64,000 nt of DNA from Lachnospiraceae bacterium. GTDB taxonomy: Bacteria > Bacillota > Clostridia > Lachnospirales > Lachnospiraceae. The notes beneath the pieces were generated by a model, which saw only the letters and a list, made by a program, of their open reading frames with translations, searched no databases and was not told the origin of the DNA. Location: assembly GCA_910575155.1 (NCBI GenBank), contig CAJTDX010000012.1:1-64000 (forward strand). The letters are read 5' to 3'. The translations under genes were made by a program, and so were the position numbers. Shown here one piece after another: positions 36,286 through 45,485 of the stretch (positions within the stretch are counted from its first letter, which is position 1; each line of letters starts with the position of its first letter).

Positions 36286-36846
36286 ATGACCGTTGGAGAA
36301 AATATACGCCGCATCCGCAAAGAGCGTGGTCTTACCCAGAAACAGTTAGGTGAATTGGTTGGTGCAAGCGAAGCCTATATTCGTGCCTACGAAAGCGGCA
36401 GACGCAATCCCAAACCATCATCCCTTGAAAAAATAGCAAATGCCCTTGCCGTTAATCCAGAGGTACTGGAAAATTCCGATTTTGACATGATTAAAGCCAT
36501 GCACCGCTTATTCCAGATTGCCCGACAATACAACGGACATCTTTTTGCGTGCAAAGACGAGGAAGGCAATGATACAGTTGGCATACGTTTTGAAACCCTG
36601 ACGCTGATGAACGCATGGTGCCAGCGTTACGAGAAATTTTTAGAAGATGTAGAAAAATGCAATGAAATCAAAGATGCAAAAAAACGTGGGGAAGCTCTGA
36701 TTAAAGCCGAAACGGATTATGACCACTGGATGGACACTTACCCTGAACAGCATGGAGATGCCTTTTTCGACCTGAGCATCCAGCAGCTCCACGACCAAGT
36801 TATGGAGGATACAGAACACCGTTTGATAAACGATAAGCTGGATTAA
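36286..36846 (+). CDS. XRE-family regulator of the element (B)
   Basis: 186 residues, GGAGGC 10 bases before the ATG. Cro/CI domain NIRRIRKERGLTQKQLGELVG ... YESGRRNPKP (about 5-60; partly quoted) and the same unrecognised C-terminal domain as in A and C (YDHWMDTYPE near the end). Divergent from xis-int; probable repressor. Followed by a terminator at 36,883-36,930. Confidence 0.8.
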   Translation: MTVGENIRRIRKERGLTQKQLGELVGASEAYIRAYESGRRNPKPSSLEKIANALAVNPEVLENSDFDMIKAMHRLFQIARQYNGHLFACKDEEGNDTVGIRFETLTLMNAWCQRYEKFLEDVEKCNEIKDAKKRGEALIKAETDYDHWMDTYPEQHGDAFFDLSIQQLHDQVMEDTEHRLINDKLD

Positions 36847-36853
36847 AAAATCT

Positions 36854-36870
36854 GTACCCAAATCGTACCC
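36854..36870. repeat. Integrase arm-site pair, right end of B
   Basis: GTACCCAAATCGTACCC, one base different from the left-end copy at 17,774-17,790. Confidence 0.5.
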
Positions 36871-36882
36871 ACCGCCAATTAA

Positions 36883-36930
36883 AAAATCCCCGCAAGCCTT
36901 GATTTCTCAAGACTTGCGAGGATTTTACTT
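36883..36930 (+). terminator. Terminator after XRE regulator (B)
   Basis: AAATCCCCGCAAG.CTTGA pairs with TCAAG.CTTGCGAGGATTTT, leading straight into the att site. Confidence 0.65.
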
Positions 36931-36931
36931 C

Positions 36932-36943
36932 TCACTCGAACTC
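36932..36943. repeat. att site, B/C junction
   Basis: TCACTCGAACTC. Minus strand GAGTTCGAGTGA still encodes GuaA-like EFE plus a stop, but with a GAG TGA ending instead of GAA TAA, so it comes from a different guaA allele. Confidence 0.6.
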
Positions 36944-37044
36944 GACTTTTCCTAACTAATTTTGTTTAGGAATTATTCTCTGTCGAGTATGTAAATCTCT
37001 TGATTATTTGATATATCCATATTATCCTGCCTATATGAACTAAT

Positions 37045-37061
37045 GTTATCATTTTGTTATC
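37045..37061. repeat. Integrase arm-site pair, left end of C
   Basis: GTTATCATTTTGTTATC, about 107 bases inside the att, followed by an inverted GATAAC. The stretch 36,944-37,142 has no gene; TCCTAA/TTAGGA (36,951-36,972) forms a small hairpin. Confidence 0.5.
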
Positions 37062-37142
37062 GCTGTTGATAACACTGGCTATGTAACTGCGGATAATAGC
37101 TATATGTTATGGCTTAAATTATAAGCGATTTTGCTAAGAAAA

Positions 37143-38012
37143 TCAACCGTTTGTTTCTGAATCTTCAATCAGATTTTTCTTCAACGCATCAAGAGTTTCC
37201 TGGTTCTTTTTCAGAATTTCCAGTTGTCTGTACGCCTTTTCCCTTAATATTTTTAACCTCTCGATTTTAGGCACTTCCTGTCTTATTAAATCAGCATTGG
37301 TATCTTCCAGATTGATAAGAACAACCAATTCCTCTGCTGAAGCATAATCTCTGATATTAGGTGTTTTTCCGCTTATTCCCTTTTCGTTTCTCCATTGTGC
37401 CGCCGTCTTGCCAAATAACGCCATATTAAGAATATCTGCTTCGGATGCGTATGTATATGCCATTTCCTGCGGGGATAATGTTGGTGTTATCAAAAATTCT
37501 TTTACCGCATCTGTATGAATACGGTAATTTATTTTTGAAAGTTCCCTCTTAGCATCCCACCCAATCGCCAATCGGTTCGCTTCGTCTTTCTTTAACCGCT
37601 GATAGTCCTTGATAATATAAAGCTTAAATTCTGGAGAAATCCAAGAAGCAAACTCAAAAGCAATGTCTGTATGAGCATAAGTTCCGCCATATCGCCCTGA
37701 TTTTGATACGATACCGATTGCGTCTGTTGCTTTTATCCATTGCTGCGGTGTCAGCGTAAACGCATTATCTCCCGACTCTGCTTTAAACCTATCGAATTCG
37801 ATAGGTTTAAAATTGGGATTGTGGATTTGTTCCCACAAACCCAAAAACGAAATTGTAGAATGATTACGCATCCAGTTTGCCACCACAATAAACGCATTAT
37901 CTGGATTTTTATATTTTGCAATATCCGTCAAGGAAATATAAGCTTCTTCATTTACGACATCACCCATTACTCTGATTTCTGTTCCGTTAGCGTCTATTTT
38001 CATATTCTTCAT
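37143..38012 (-). CDS. KilA-N domain protein
   Basis: 289 residues. N-terminal KilA-N DNA-binding domain (about 20-130) with the family landmarks YISLTDIAKYKNPDNA, VVANWMRNHSTISFLGLWE, KSGRYGGTYAHTDIAFEFASWISPEFKLYI (last partly shortened elsewhere in the family). A helical C-terminal region follows with a coiled coil (about 235-280). Common on phages and mobile elements as antirepressor-like or accessory proteins. Stands alone at the left end of element C, perhaps with its own promoter. Confidence 0.8.
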   Translation of the reverse strand: MKNMKIDANGTEIRVMGDVVNEEAYISLTDIAKYKNPDNAFIVVANWMRNHSTISFLGLWEQIHNPNFKPIEFDRFKAESGDNAFTLTPQQWIKATDAIGIVSKSGRYGGTYAHTDIAFEFASWISPEFKLYIIKDYQRLKKDEANRLAIGWDAKRELSKINYRIHTDAVKEFLITPTLSPQEMAYTYASEADILNMALFGKTAAQWRNEKGISGKTPNIRDYASAEELVVLINLEDTNADLIRQEVPKIERLKILREKAYRQLEILKKNQETLDALKKNLIEDSETNG

Positions 38013-38045
38013 ATTTTTACTTGTCTCCTTTTATAAGCCATTCTT

Positions 38046-38858
38046 CTAAAGCACCGATATTTCGTCATTCTTTTTTAACTCATGCCCATAAAAGAACACC
38101 ATAGGTTTATCACTTTTCCATGTAATAACTCCATTATTATTTTGATAATTACAGTAAGCTCGACATTTACATTTCGTCATCACATTTTTATCTGTAATAA
38201 TCTCAAATTGGGTTTCTATAGTTAATCTATTATTTTCAGATTTTATATCTTTTTCAAACCTCTCTTGATTTCTTTTTGAAACAAGCAAATTACAATTAAA
38301 TGCAATTCCCGACTCTAGTATTGCTGCTCTTGTATAACCTTCTCGAACATTTTTTAACCATAATGCACTTTCTAATGTTTTTTTGCTATTACCAACAAAA
38401 AGTGTGCAATCCGATACATAAATCAACGAAGGCGTTGCCTGCATTGATTCTGATATTTTCTTAAGATTTATTTCTACGCTATATCCTGATGGGCACACCT
38501 CGTTATTGTCAATTTCCTGCAAAATTTGTTCTGTATGCAACTCATAATTTACTGGAATAGAAGCCTTTGGTTTAATTTGCACTTCATCAATCAGCACCAT
38601 GCAACTATTTGTTGCAATATAATTGTTATTCTCCATCTCTTTCAATTTTTCATTCTGCCAAAATGCAACCAAACTTAATACAAAAGTACTTATTGAGCCT
38701 GCCATTGCGCCGACATAATTTAGTGCATCTCCAGCCGACCACTCTGCGCTAAAAATCCCTTCTGTCTTTATTTTAAATAACACATTAACTATAAAAGCTA
38801 TCGCTATTGCTCCGCAAACAGCGCAAAAACTTATCAAAAAATATTTATTATTTCTCAT
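38046..38858 (-). CDS. Two-helix membrane protein, unknown
   Basis: 270 residues: membrane helices at about 7-28 and 45-66 (LNYVGAMAGSISTFVLSLVA), then a cytosolic domain of about 200 residues with alternating strands and no motif I recognise. Proteins with this paired-helix start are frequent in mobile-element cargo; some belong to defence or toxin families, but nothing specific can be claimed. It starts 64 bases after the acetyltransferase gene. Confidence 0.5.
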   Translation of the reverse strand: MRNNKYFLISFCAVCGAIAIAFIVNVLFKIKTEGIFSAEWSAGDALNYVGAMAGSISTFVLSLVAFWQNEKLKEMENNNYIATNSCMVLIDEVQIKPKASIPVNYELHTEQILQEIDNNEVCPSGYSVEINLKKISESMQATPSLIYVSDCTLFVGNSKKTLESALWLKNVREGYTRAAILESGIAFNCNLLVSKRNQERFEKDIKSENNRLTIETQFEIITDKNVMTKCKCRAYCNYQNNNGVITWKSDKPMVFFYGHELKKNDEISVL

Positions 38859-38922
38859 ATTCCATCTTCTTTCCTATATCTTAAAATTACACCTTGTATT
38901 ATTAGACTTTTATATTTTCTAT

Positions 38923-39411
38923 CTACAATCGACAAACCATTATATATTCTTCTTCATTTTCCTTTACCACTGCAAAACCTACTTTCCGATACATATTAAT
39001 CGCATAATTCGCTTTATGTACGGATAATGACATCTGCTGATATCCCTTATCTTTCAGAAATTTCAACATTTCTTTCATAAGTGTTGTACCTAATCCTAAA
39101 TGCCTGTATTCCTCATAGAGCGATATGGCAAGCGAAGGCGTTTCATCATCAATATGTCCGTAATCATTCATAATACGCACCCATACTGCGCCCACAATCT
39201 TTTCTTTTACTTCCGCAACTAAGCACCAATCATCTGCTTTTCCAAAATCAGCGATATATACTTGAAGCTCTGGCTGTTCAATAATAGATTTTGACGGTTT
39301 TTCCATCCCTTTTGGAATAAAAATCGCTTCATACAGAAAGTCAGATAATACGGAATACTCACTTTCTTTAATTTCTCGTATTTTATAGTCCAAATTTTTT
39401 TCTCCATTCAA
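38923..39411 (-). CDS. GNAT acetyltransferase 1
   Basis: 162 residues; acetyl-CoA loop motif EYRHLGLGTTLMKEML (R/Q-x-x-G-x-G/A pattern, about 102-117) and the GNAT C-terminal MYRKVGF. Substrate unknown. Begins 6 bases after the MBL-fold gene; with the next two genes it forms a minus-strand cluster. Confidence 0.8.
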   Translation of the reverse strand: MNGEKNLDYKIREIKESEYSVLSDFLYEAIFIPKGMEKPSKSIIEQPELQVYIADFGKADDWCLVAEVKEKIVGAVWVRIMNDYGHIDDETPSLAISLYEEYRHLGLGTTLMKEMLKFLKDKGYQQMSLSVHKANYAINMYRKVGFAVVKENEEEYIMVCRL

Positions 39412-39417
39412 CCACTA

Positions 39418-40005
39418 TCACGCAAAATGTTTTTCATTTGCATGGGCGTAATATATGGCTTTCGGATGGTAACTCATTACAATTTTCCAATCATTCTGCA
39501 AAGCAACATTTTCCTCATAAGCGGCAAAATATTCCATTGGCTCTAAATCGCCCACCATACATTCCCCACTATCCAGAATAACAGATATACTGTCCTCACT
39601 ATGGCTTGCAGTTTGAATGATTTCTCCCGCAATCCCTAAATCAGCAAGAAAATCTCTGCTTTCATCACAACCAATTATAGTAGTATTTTTTTCGCCAATA
39701 GGCTCATATCGCAAGTGTTTTTCCCGCTTAAATATAGCGTCAGCAAAATGCACATAGTCGCATTGGGTATCTATGAGTAACAATTTTATTCCCACTTTCT
39801 GCAGTTCACTAACAAGTCCGATATGGTCAGGATGATAGTGTGTTGCCAAAATATAAGTAATATCGGTTATTGATATACCACTTTTCTTTAAAGCTTTATA
39901 AAAAGCCTGCATAGTTCCAGCATAATCTGTATCAATTAGCAAACCACCATTAATACCATGCACAAAATATGTATTTGTGTTTCCATATTTTAACTTAATT
40001 ATCAT
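39418..40005 (-). CDS. Metallo-beta-lactamase-fold hydrolase
   Basis: 195 residues. Metal site THYHPDH (about 57-63) with further ligands in TASHSEDSI (about 133) and VGDLEP (about 151). Typical of glyoxalase II-like or lactonase-like hydrolases; beta-lactamase activity is not implied. Overlaps the upstream GNAT gene by 11 bases, so it is translationally coupled. Confidence 0.8.
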   Translation of the reverse strand: MIIKLKYGNTNTYFVHGINGGLLIDTDYAGTMQAFYKALKKSGISITDITYILATHYHPDHIGLVSELQKVGIKLLLIDTQCDYVHFADAIFKREKHLRYEPIGEKNTTIIGCDESRDFLADLGIAGEIIQTASHSEDSISVILDSGECMVGDLEPMEYFAAYEENVALQNDWKIVMSYHPKAIYYAHANEKHFA

Positions 40006-40516
40006 AGTATTCCTCTTTTATTAAAGAATACATTTTCATATCAATAACTTTACCATTCTTCACAGCATTGCTTCTCAATGTACCCTCATATTGAAACCCT
40101 ACTTTTTCAAGCACCCTGCAAGACGCTATATTATAAGCAAACGGCTCTGCGTAGATACGGATAATGTCGCTATCACCAAAAACATATTCGCAAATTTGCT
40201 TAACAGCTTCAGTCATAATACCTTTGTCCCAATATTCTTCGGCAATATAATACCCTAACTCGGCGGTTTGGCTATGAATATTGCCCTGCCGAAAAATACC
40301 GATACTGCCAACCACTTTATCATCTACCATAATAGCAAAAGCAAAGGTTTCGTTTTCATCTGCGGAAAGCATAGCAGAAATAAACTCTTTTCCATCCTGC
40401 TCAGTGTAAGGATAAGGCAAACCATCACGAAGATTATCTTGTACTTTTTTATTTGAAAGCGCAGCCGCCAAATCTTTTGCGTCTGATAGTTCCCATTTTC
40501 TTATTCTGCATTTCAT
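39995..40516 (-). CDS. GNAT acetyltransferase 2 (RimJ/RimL-like)
   Basis: 173 residues. Begins with RKWELSDAKDLAAALSNKKV and carries YYIAEEYWDKGIMTEAVKQI and NIASCRVLEKVGFQYEG, the signature of RimJ/RimL-type N-acetyltransferases, a family that also includes resistance enzymes. Overlaps the MBL-fold gene. Confidence 0.82.
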   Translation of the reverse strand: MKCRIRKWELSDAKDLAAALSNKKVQDNLRDGLPYPYTEQDGKEFISAMLSADENETFAFAIMVDDKVVGSIGIFRQGNIHSQTAELGYYIAEEYWDKGIMTEAVKQICEYVFGDSDIIRIYAEPFAYNIASCRVLEKVGFQYEGTLRSNAVKNGKVIDMKMYSLIKEEYYDN

Positions 40517-40542
40517 TTTTCAAGTCCTCTCAATCCACATTT

Positions 40543-41007
40543 TCAATTATCAACAAGCTTTTTCTCCATGATTTCGTAAACCAACTTCACGTCATTTTCC
40601 AATTCGTATATCCCATGCCCCACCGTTTTATAGTCCCTATGCTCATATAAACACGCTGCCGGAAGCGAAGCGTCCAAAATAACCGTATCATATGTTTTGG
40701 AAATTTCCTTTTCCAAACAATTCATAATATACGAGCCGCAGCCTTGATTTTGATAAGCGGGCAACACATATACTCCTGTAATATGATTATCATCAAAACA
40801 ACCTGTTCCGACAATCATATCGTTATACACCAACACTCCCATATTTCCCGATGCTATTCCGTTTAGAATGTGTTCTTTACTATGATGTCTGCAAAAGAAA
40901 TCCACTACTTCCTTTGGATAATATTTCGGATATATGGTTTCAATAGCCGTATGTAAAACATTTTGAATATCATCCGCCATATCAAAAGTTGCACTTGTAT
41001 ATTTCAT
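40543..41007 (-). CDS. GNAT acetyltransferase 3
   Basis: 154 residues; VYVLPAYQNQGCGSYIMNCLEKE is the acetyl-CoA motif (about 83-105; YQNQGCG core) and LYEHRDYKTVG the C-terminal signature. First gene of the minus-strand cluster GNAT3-GNAT2-MBL-GNAT1; GGAACGATATG precedes the start. Confidence 0.8.
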   Translation of the reverse strand: MKYTSATFDMADDIQNVLHTAIETIYPKYYPKEVVDFFCRHHSKEHILNGIASGNMGVLVYNDMIVGTGCFDDNHITGVYVLPAYQNQGCGSYIMNCLEKEISKTYDTVILDASLPAACLYEHRDYKTVGHGIYELENDVKLVYEIMEKKLVDN

Positions 41008-41149
41008 ATCGTTCCTCCGACAAGCTATCTCTCATTCTGAATTTTTTTATCAATTATACACGAAAGCATAGATTTTTTCAATTCCCCAAACTACTTTTGT
41101 TTAGGCTTCTGCGGCACACCCATATACCATAGAAGTGCCGCCCCACCGC

Positions 41150-41527
41150 CTATAAATAAATTATCTCCCTCTCCACAACTTCCCTTACACAAACCCGAAT
41201 ATTATTCATTTTTTGAACCCATAAAATCTGATTTTCTGCCTATAACTGTTCCGTCACACCTTGCCTGTCGGCATATTCCTTTACCAGCCGAAAAAACATA
41301 TCCTCTGCCTGTTCATCCACACTTGACAAATATTCATTCAACCTGCCGCTTGTCAGCAGATTGAGATATACAAGCTGCTTGTGCTCTTTGAGATACCGCA
41401 AATGCCGCTGTCCCCATATACCTATCGGCTTTTCTTCTTCGGGAGGTAACGCAAGCTCTGGGAGGTAATAGTCGCCTTGCTTTGCATACCAAAGACCGTT
41501 ATTTTTGTCATAAATCCTGTTTTCCAT
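41150..41527 (-). pseudogene. tnpV: TnpV-family protein cut by a nonsense codon (element C)
   Basis: Homologue of 253-630. The first 95 residues are intact, then an AAG codon of copy A is TAG here (41,240-41,242); the remaining frame stays open to 41,150, giving the normal 125 codons. A single substitution has therefore removed the last 30 residues. It may still produce a truncated protein. Confidence 0.65.
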
Positions 41528-41535
41528 AGTGTTTC

Positions 41536-42693
41536 CTACCTTTCCTCTTTGTTGTTTTTTAAGTGTTTCTCTCGCTGCTTCAGCTTCTGCGCCGCTTTTG
41601 CCTGCTCCAACAGGCTATCTATCTGCTTACTTCCAAATGCCTTGCGGAGCAGCTTATAATCTTTGTTTTCCGCACGGAGGTTTTCATTTTCCCCTGCCAG
41701 TTTCTCATTGGTTCTCCTTAAACCCTCATTCTCACGGTAGAGATTGCTGTTTGTAACATTCAGCCGATAGTAGCTGTCCCTCGCTTCAAAACACCTTATA
41801 AGAGCCGTTTTAACAAGCAATTTCAGCTTTTGCACCAATGGCTTTGCCACTTTATTTCTATATGCTTTTGCAGACATAAACCCCTGCGGCTCTGGCAACT
41901 GGTACTCTGGAGAAGTGTCAAGCGCCTGCTCAAGCGTCTTTAGGTTTTCTATGCCTTTGTCATAATTCTCCACCCTATTCGACAATGCTTGAAATTCCTC
42001 TTTTTTCTCCGAAATCTGCCCCTCAAGCTGAACGACCTCTTTTTCCCTCTCCTGCTTTTTATAATCAAGGACAGACAAATGTTTTTCATGCGTGCCTTTA
42101 TGCTCCCATTCAATGCCATGCCGCCCCATCACAGCGGCAAGATTCTCTTTTTCGGACTGTACCCATTGGCTCCACTCTGTATCGCCACGGGAGCCGCCTT
42201 TGAATCCCTGCGCCGCTAATGCCTGTTTCAGAGATACCCTCGTATCAAGTCCACGCTTGCTGCCTGTTGTAAATGGAACAAAATCAATGTGCAGATGCGG
42301 CGTTGCTTCGTCCATATGGATGTGGGCAGAGAACACGTAGAGATAAGGATTTCGCTCTTGGAATCCATGATAATATTCATCCAAAATCTGTTTTGCAAGC
42401 TGCCCGTTCTCACTTCCTGCACCCATATTTTCCTTATCACCAATCTGTAAAATCAGTTCATGGAACGGTTTTTCCTGCTTTGAGTTCCATATCTTCTCGT
42501 AATAATCGGCAATGCGTCGATCTGTCCTTGTCTGTTTCTCGTTATATCTCTGCAATGCTTCATCAAATAGCTTATGATACACTTTCTTTATATTCTCATT
42601 GCAGTAATTTACATTGAGAAGTGAACGCTCCCCATCCACATTTTCAGCCTTAAATTTTCGGCTGTTATGGTTGACCGAGCCTTTCCCCACCAT
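41536..42693 (-). CDS. mobV: MobV-type relaxase (element C)
   Basis: 385 residues, about 93% identical to the element A relaxase (639-1796), with the same HMDEATPHLH motif at 126-135. All differences are substitutions, and both copies are intact. Upstream lies its oriT. The tnpV remnant follows 8 bases later. Confidence 0.9.
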   Translation of the reverse strand: MVGKGSVNHNSRKFKAENVDGERSLLNVNYCNENIKKVYHKLFDEALQRYNEKQTRTDRRIADYYEKIWNSKQEKPFHELILQIGDKENMGAGSENGQLAKQILDEYYHGFQERNPYLYVFSAHIHMDEATPHLHIDFVPFTTGSKRGLDTRVSLKQALAAQGFKGGSRGDTEWSQWVQSEKENLAAVMGRHGIEWEHKGTHEKHLSVLDYKKQEREKEVVQLEGQISEKKEEFQALSNRVENYDKGIENLKTLEQALDTSPEYQLPEPQGFMSAKAYRNKVAKPLVQKLKLLVKTALIRCFEARDSYYRLNVTNSNLYRENEGLRRTNEKLAGENENLRAENKDYKLLRKAFGSKQIDSLLEQAKAAQKLKQREKHLKNNKEER

Positions 42694-42749
42694 TGCGCTA
42701 ATCGTCCGTCTTATAAAATCACGCCCTTTCTTTTCGGCTGGTAGGCTTT

Positions 42750-42850
42750 GTTACTTTCCCGAAAGTAACGCAAAAGCACTTTTGTCGGCTTCGCCAACAA
42801 AAATGCAACCTGCAAGCAGGTTTTGCGCTCTCCGAGGGGCAAAGAGCCGC
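42750..42850. other. oriT of the MobV relaxase (element C)
   Basis: GTTACTTTC (42750) / GAAAGTAAC (42761) perfect repeat, then the A-like arms and GCGCTCTCCGAGGGG at 42,825-42,839. In contrast with A, the sequence continues directly to the RepA-like gene, giving the uninterrupted reference for the nested insertion. Confidence 0.7.
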
Positions 42851-42962
42851 CTTTGAAAAGGCACTCTCTGCACTCTCCCCCAAACTTTAATATTGTCCAC
42901 TCCCAACTGAAAAAGAACATTGCAAGATTGCACTTGTCCTAAACATTTGCAATGTTGCAACC

Positions 42963-43937
42963 TTAACAGTTGCTCGCTTCTTTTTCTTCGGGAAGTTCCC
43001 AATACCACCCATTGCCTTCCTTTATTGACTTAACGCCGAGAGATTTTTTTGCTTTGTCAAGCACTCTTTTTGAGATGCCGATATTCTGTGCTTTCTTTAA
43101 TATAAGCTGCTGTTGGTATTTCCCATCAGACAGGCAATCCATAATTAATTTCTCTGCTTGTTCGGATTTCTTTTCACGGCTGATGCCGTTCAATAAATCA
43201 TCAATGGAAATGTCGTAATGACCTTTCCACACAAATCCAGTTTCTTTATTCAGTTCAAAAGCAATAGGCTCGCCTTCAGGCGCAAGGGAAGATTTTTCAT
43301 GCGCAACTACTCGTACTTCTTTGTTTTCCTTGAGCCTGCCGACAATGAGTACGCTTCGTGCCGTTGCTTGGAAGTCGATTGAGCCAAGCCCTCTGTAATT
43401 TGCTTTGCCGCCGTGTACTTTATTCAAGTGTCCGACAAGGATAACGGCACATCCATGTTTTTCCGCTACCCGACCTAACTGCGAAAGGACATTGCGGACT
43501 TCGTTTGCCCTGTTCATATCAATTTGAGCGCCGATATACGCTTGTACGGGGTCTAAAATAATTACCTTTGCGCCCGTTTCAATAATTGCCTGTTCAATTC
43601 TTTCATCAAGCATTGAGAGTACAGCTTCCGACTCGTCAATTACCTTGATTTGCGTACAGTCGGCATCCCCCGCAAGCAGACGGGGCTTAATTGTATCGCC
43701 AAGTCCGTCCTCTGCGGTTTGGTAAATAATTTTTATCGGCTCACGCTCCGTATCATCACAAGGCAGTTTATCTCCCCTTGATAAGATAGAAGCTAATTGT
43801 AAAATCATCATTGTTTTTCCGTCGCCAGGGTCGCCGTGAACAATGGTTATCTTTCCGTAAGGAATATACGGGTACCAAAGCCACTCGACCTCAGTAGCAA
43901 GTATTTCGTCCATATTCAAAATTTTAAGCTCAGCCAT
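42963..43937 (-). CDS. RepA-like AAA ATPase (element C)
   Basis: 324 residues from the ATG at 43,937 (AAGGCGG upstream). RecA/DnaB-type fold (AAA_25): Walker A GDPGDGKT (35-42), Walker B VIILDPVQAYIG, and the arginine-containing KANYRGLGSIDFQATAR. It resembles plasmid RepA hexameric helicases and should support replication of the excised circle. Intact, unlike its element A counterpart. C-terminal winged-helix-like segment (about 240-310). Confidence 0.8.
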   Translation of the reverse strand: MAELKILNMDEILATEVEWLWYPYIPYGKITIVHGDPGDGKTMMILQLASILSRGDKLPCDDTEREPIKIIYQTAEDGLGDTIKPRLLAGDADCTQIKVIDESEAVLSMLDERIEQAIIETGAKVIILDPVQAYIGAQIDMNRANEVRNVLSQLGRVAEKHGCAVILVGHLNKVHGGKANYRGLGSIDFQATARSVLIVGRLKENKEVRVVAHEKSSLAPEGEPIAFELNKETGFVWKGHYDISIDDLLNGISREKKSEQAEKLIMDCLSDGKYQQQLILKKAQNIGISKRVLDKAKKSLGVKSIKEGNGWYWELPEEKEASNC

Positions 43938-44068
43938 TATAGCCACCGCCTTTTTCTATGAAAAGATTGAATTTTGTGGTTTTTAAGGTTATACTATTAT
44001 TACTACATTTTTGAATTGGCTGCTCCGTATCTGCGCCAACAGATACAACATGGGCAGCCGTTTCTTTT

Positions 44069-44404
44069 TTATTCGCCATCTTCACTTTCTCCTTTCAGCC
44101 CGCCAAGGATAACGGCAATCAGCTCGATTGTGTCAAGCAGTTCTCCATTTACGCCGTCGCCCGCTTCAATCCTCTGCAATTCTGCAAGAACGGCGGCAAG
44201 CTCATTGCGGAGTGCCTTATACACCCTCGGATTGCCCTGCACTACCACGTCTTGGCATAAAAGCCGCCTTATGATATAGTCCTGCTTGGTAAGTCCCGAG
44301 AGCCGCACCGCTTTGTCAATCTGCTCACTTTCTTCGGGAGATACCCGAAAGGCGACGGTTTTATTTCTCCAACGGTTACAGTTGTCTAAATTCTTTGCCG
44401 ACAT
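44069..44404 (-). CDS. MobC-like ribbon-helix-helix protein (element C)
   Basis: 111 residues, about 90% identical to 15,107-15,442; begins 1 base after the integrase stop. NKTVAFRVSPEESEQIDKAV gives the strand and helix of a ribbon-helix-helix. Probable oriT-binding accessory protein. Confidence 0.6.
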   Translation of the reverse strand: MSAKNLDNCNRWRNKTVAFRVSPEESEQIDKAVRLSGLTKQDYIIRRLLCQDVVVQGNPRVYKALRNELAAVLAELQRIEAGDGVNGELLDTIELIAVILGGLKGESEDGE

Positions 44405-44405
44405 A

Positions 44406-45485
44406 TCAAAAATCCCCCTTTCCTAAATCGTCAAGCCTGTCTGCCATTTCCGCCTGCTTTGACGGAAACAAATGAGCGTAACGGTAAGTGATTTCAATGC
44501 TCTCATGCCCTACTCGGTCAGCAATCGCCACCGCCGAGAACCCCATGTCAATCAGCAAGCTGATGTGGCTGTGGCGTAAATCGTGAATCCGTATGCGTTT
44601 CACCCCTGCGGCTTTTGCGCCCCTGTCCATCTCGTGATGGAGATAACTCTTTGTCACTGTGAAAATGCGGTCTTTCTTCTTTAAACCGTACAACATACCG
44701 ATATATTCCTGCATTTCCTCGCATAGAAACTTCGGCATTTTGATTGTACGGTTGCTCTTTTTTGTTTTCGGAGAAGTAATCACATCTTCCCCATGCAGAC
44801 GCTGATAGGATTTGTTAATCGTGACTGTTTCCTTATCAAAATTGAAATCAGCAGCGGTCAAAGCTAATAATTCACCCTCTCGGATTCCGCACCAATAGAG
44901 CATTTCAAAGGCGTAAAAGGAAACTGGCTTGTCCATCATTTCATCCGCAAACCTCTTATATTCTTCTTTCGTCCAGAACAGCATTTCCTTGTGTTCCTCA
45001 CTCCCCATGTTCCCTGCCTTTGCCGCAGGATTGGAGCGGAGGTCATAATACCGTACTGCATGGTTGAAGATAGCGGAAAGCTGGTTATGGACGGTTTTCA
45101 GATACGTCTGCGAATAGGGATTACGTTTTTCATCACGGTAGGCAAGCAGCTCATTCTGCCATGCGATGATTTCCTTTGTGCCAATCCCGCTAATTTTCAT
45201 CTTTCCAAAATACGGAAGAATCTTCGTCCGAATGATATGCTCCTTTGTCAGCCAAGTGTTTTCTTTCAATCTGTTCTTTACATCATTCGCATAAAGATCT
45301 GTAAAGGCTTCAAAGTCCATGTCAAGGTCAGCGGAATTTTGCAACTGGAATTTCCTCTCCCATTCCTGCGCCTCCCGCTTTGTGGCAAATCCACGCTTGC
45401 ACTTCTGCTTGCGCTCCCCTTTCCAGTTCACATACCGAGCCATCACATACCATGTGCCGTTGCCCTCATTCTTAAATACTGGCAT
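44406..45485 (-). CDS. int: Tyrosine integrase (element C)
   Basis: 359 residues, almost identical to the A integrase; R202, H301, R304, H327 and Y336 are all kept. Arm sites and att are the same, so either enzyme could act on both elements. Confidence 0.9.
   Translation of the reverse strand: MPVFKNEGNGTWYVMARYVNWKGERKQKCKRGFATKREAQEWERKFQLQNSADLDMDFEAFTDLYANDVKNRLKENTWLTKEHIIRTKILPYFGKMKISGIGTKEIIAWQNELLAYRDEKRNPYSQTYLKTVHNQLSAIFNHAVRYYDLRSNPAAKAGNMGSEEHKEMLFWTKEEYKRFADEMMDKPVSFYAFEMLYWCGIREGELLALTAADFNFDKETVTINKSYQRLHGEDVITSPKTKKSNRTIKMPKFLCEEMQEYIGMLYGLKKKDRIFTVTKSYLHHEMDRGAKAAGVKRIRIHDLRHSHISLLIDMGFSAVAIADRVGHESIEITYRYAHLFPSKQAEMADRLDDLGKGDF

Larger units (their letters stand above)
17662..36943. 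mobile_element. IME B with restriction-modification cargo
   Basis: About 19.3-kb element bounded by att copies at 17,662-17,670 and 36,935-36,943 with matching GTACCC arm repeats inside both ends. Core: XRE regulator, xis, int, MobC-like, CHC2 primase, VapE helicase, ParM and ParR-like, oriT, MobV relaxase. Cargo toward its left end: HTH, hsdMS, KAP NTPase, hsdR, cyclase-like and AlbA-type genes. Confidence 0.75.

Noticed and set aside
39418-40005. Beta-lactam resistance gene
   Set aside because: Has the MBL metal motif but is short, lacks a signal peptide and looks like a glyoxalase or lactonase-type hydrolase.
42751-43008. Minus-strand ORF spanning the oriT of element C
   Set aside because: Overlaps the conserved oriT and the end of the RepA-like gene; no similarity or ribosome site.
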